A DNA stretch of 13,892 bases from an uncultured Clostridium sp. (GTDB lineage: Bacteria > Bacillota > Clostridia > Lachnospirales > Lachnospiraceae), in the NCBI GenBank assembly GCA_902464345.1, contig CABQJA010000046.1, forward strand, positions 1 through 13,892, written 5' to 3'. The translations under genes were made by a program, and so were the position numbers. Shown here one piece after another: positions 13,229-13,892 of the stretch. Below the pieces are notes generated by a model. That model saw only the letters and a program-made list of their open reading frames with translations. It was not told the DNA's origin and ran no database searches. The stretch's first letter is position 1; each line of letters opens with the position of its first letter.

Positions 13229-13892
13229 TGGATGGCTGGATAGCAGACGGAGCTGCAATAGCAGCAAATGGAATATCAATTCTGACGGTCATATTGATCA
13301 TGCAGCTGTTTTTCGGCGTGCAGAATTGCCGGAAATGGTGGCATTATCTGATATTGACCGGAATTGCAATTGTATGGAATACAGTTTGTGTTCTGGTATT
13401 TCGAGAAGCAGATAACTGGCAGTTTGCAGGAATGCTGGTGCTGATTGCAGCGGCAGGTATCGGTATGGCGGAAAAGCAACGTTGGCGTTCCGGACTGGAA
13501 GGGATTCTGGCATGCCTGATATATGGCTGGTATGGAATGTTTGCGCAGATGCTTGAGAAACTGTTTGGGCTGGAATCCTATGCTGTTATAATTGGCGGAG
13601 AAGCGCAGTCTTATCTGGAGATAGCGTTGTATGCAGTTCTGCCGGTAGGTCTGTTTCTGGCTATCCGGCAAACAACCGGAAAAGGAATCAGCCTGCGATT
13701 AACGGTACCTGAAGAGCTGATTCTTCTGTTGATGGTGCTGTTATCTCCGTTATACGGACAGGTTCTGACCTATATTGATGATAATTTCGGTCATGGATTC
13801 TATTCATTTGCGTGGGGGATTTTTGTTTTGGTTTTGAATATCGGAGTGTTTGTGGGAATCATAGATCGGAAATTGGCAAAGCACTACCGGGA
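13228..13892 (+). CDS. Multi-pass membrane protein, probable sensor histidine kinase (3' end outside window)
   Basis: An open frame begins at ATG 13228, overlapping the regulator's TAA stop by one base (TAATG), and runs 221 codons to the window end without a stop. It shows about six to seven hydrophobic segments separated by short polar loops, for example TVILIMQLFFG, YLILTGIAIVW and FVLVLNIGVFVGII. The last segment is followed by a basic stretch (DRKLAKHY), where the cytoplasmic kinase part would begin. This matches the AgrC-like sensors that pair with LytTR regulators. No kinase motif is within the window, so the assignment rests on the membrane topology and the coupled position. Confidence 0.75.
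   Translation, partial: MDGWIADGAAIAANGISILTVILIMQLFFGVQNCRKWWHYLILTGIAIVWNTVCVLVFREADNWQFAGMLVLIAAAGIGMAEKQRWRSGLEGILACLIYGWYGMFAQMLEKLFGLESYAVIIGGEAQSYLEIALYAVLPVGLFLAIRQTTGKGISLRLTVPEELILLLMVLLSPLYGQVLTYIDDNFGHGFYSFAWGIFVLVLNIGVFVGIIDRKLAKHYR

Overview
The window looks like a Clostridia (probably Lachnospiraceae) chromosome: Shine-Dalgarno sequences are close to AAGGAGG, the pyrimidine cluster has the pyrF-pyrK-pyrD (class 1B) arrangement of Gram-positive anaerobes, and MgtE, CPBP and LytTR families are present. The assignment rests on gene content and style only. The window divides into an integrated mobile element (about 1-3900) and ordinary chromosome (about 3909-13892).

Mobile element, right-hand part. 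Two small unrecognised genes (3-257, truncated by the window edge, and 269-826) are followed by a 263-bp non-coding stretch, then a rep gene (1090-2103), a small unknown gene (2114-2500), and a tyrosine integrase (2602-3813) whose end faces the 3' end of a tRNA-Gly(GCC) gene (3909-3981, minus strand). The Rep is not a typical bacterial plasmid initiator. It has the CRESS-DNA virus architecture (circovirus/geminivirus type): an HUH endonuclease with motifs QLTINNP, PHTHIFV and YIQK, followed by a superfamily 3 helicase with GATGKGKT, VLVFEEF and FITTN. The non-coding stretch upstream holds a perfect 14-bp stem whose loop presents TAGTATTAC, the nonanucleotide nicked in circovirus-type rolling-circle origins. 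Two more perfect hairpins and five AAACATT/AATGTTT heptamers, four of them about 28-30 bp apart, lie around it. Rep and origin together make this a virus-like rolling-circle replicon living as a tRNA-associated integrated element. It is the most interesting part of the window. The far end of the element is not in the window.

Chromosomal part. A strong promoter drives tRNA-Gly. mgtE (minus) and pyrC (plus) diverge from a shared intergenic region. pyrC is followed by a CPBP membrane protease, whose end overlaps by 38 bp a convergent M19 dipeptidase gene. From a palindrome-rich intergenic region the dipeptidase gene diverges from a class I glutamine amidotransferase-like hydrolase (peptidase C26), which is followed by pyrF, pyrK and pyrD. 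pyrC, pyrF, pyrK and pyrD supply dihydroorotase, dihydroorotate dehydrogenase 1B with its electron-transfer subunit, and OMP decarboxylase. pyrB and pyrE are not here. Seven bases after pyrD begins a LytTR response regulator, which overlaps the start of a multi-pass membrane protein, probably its sensor kinase, cut off by the window end.
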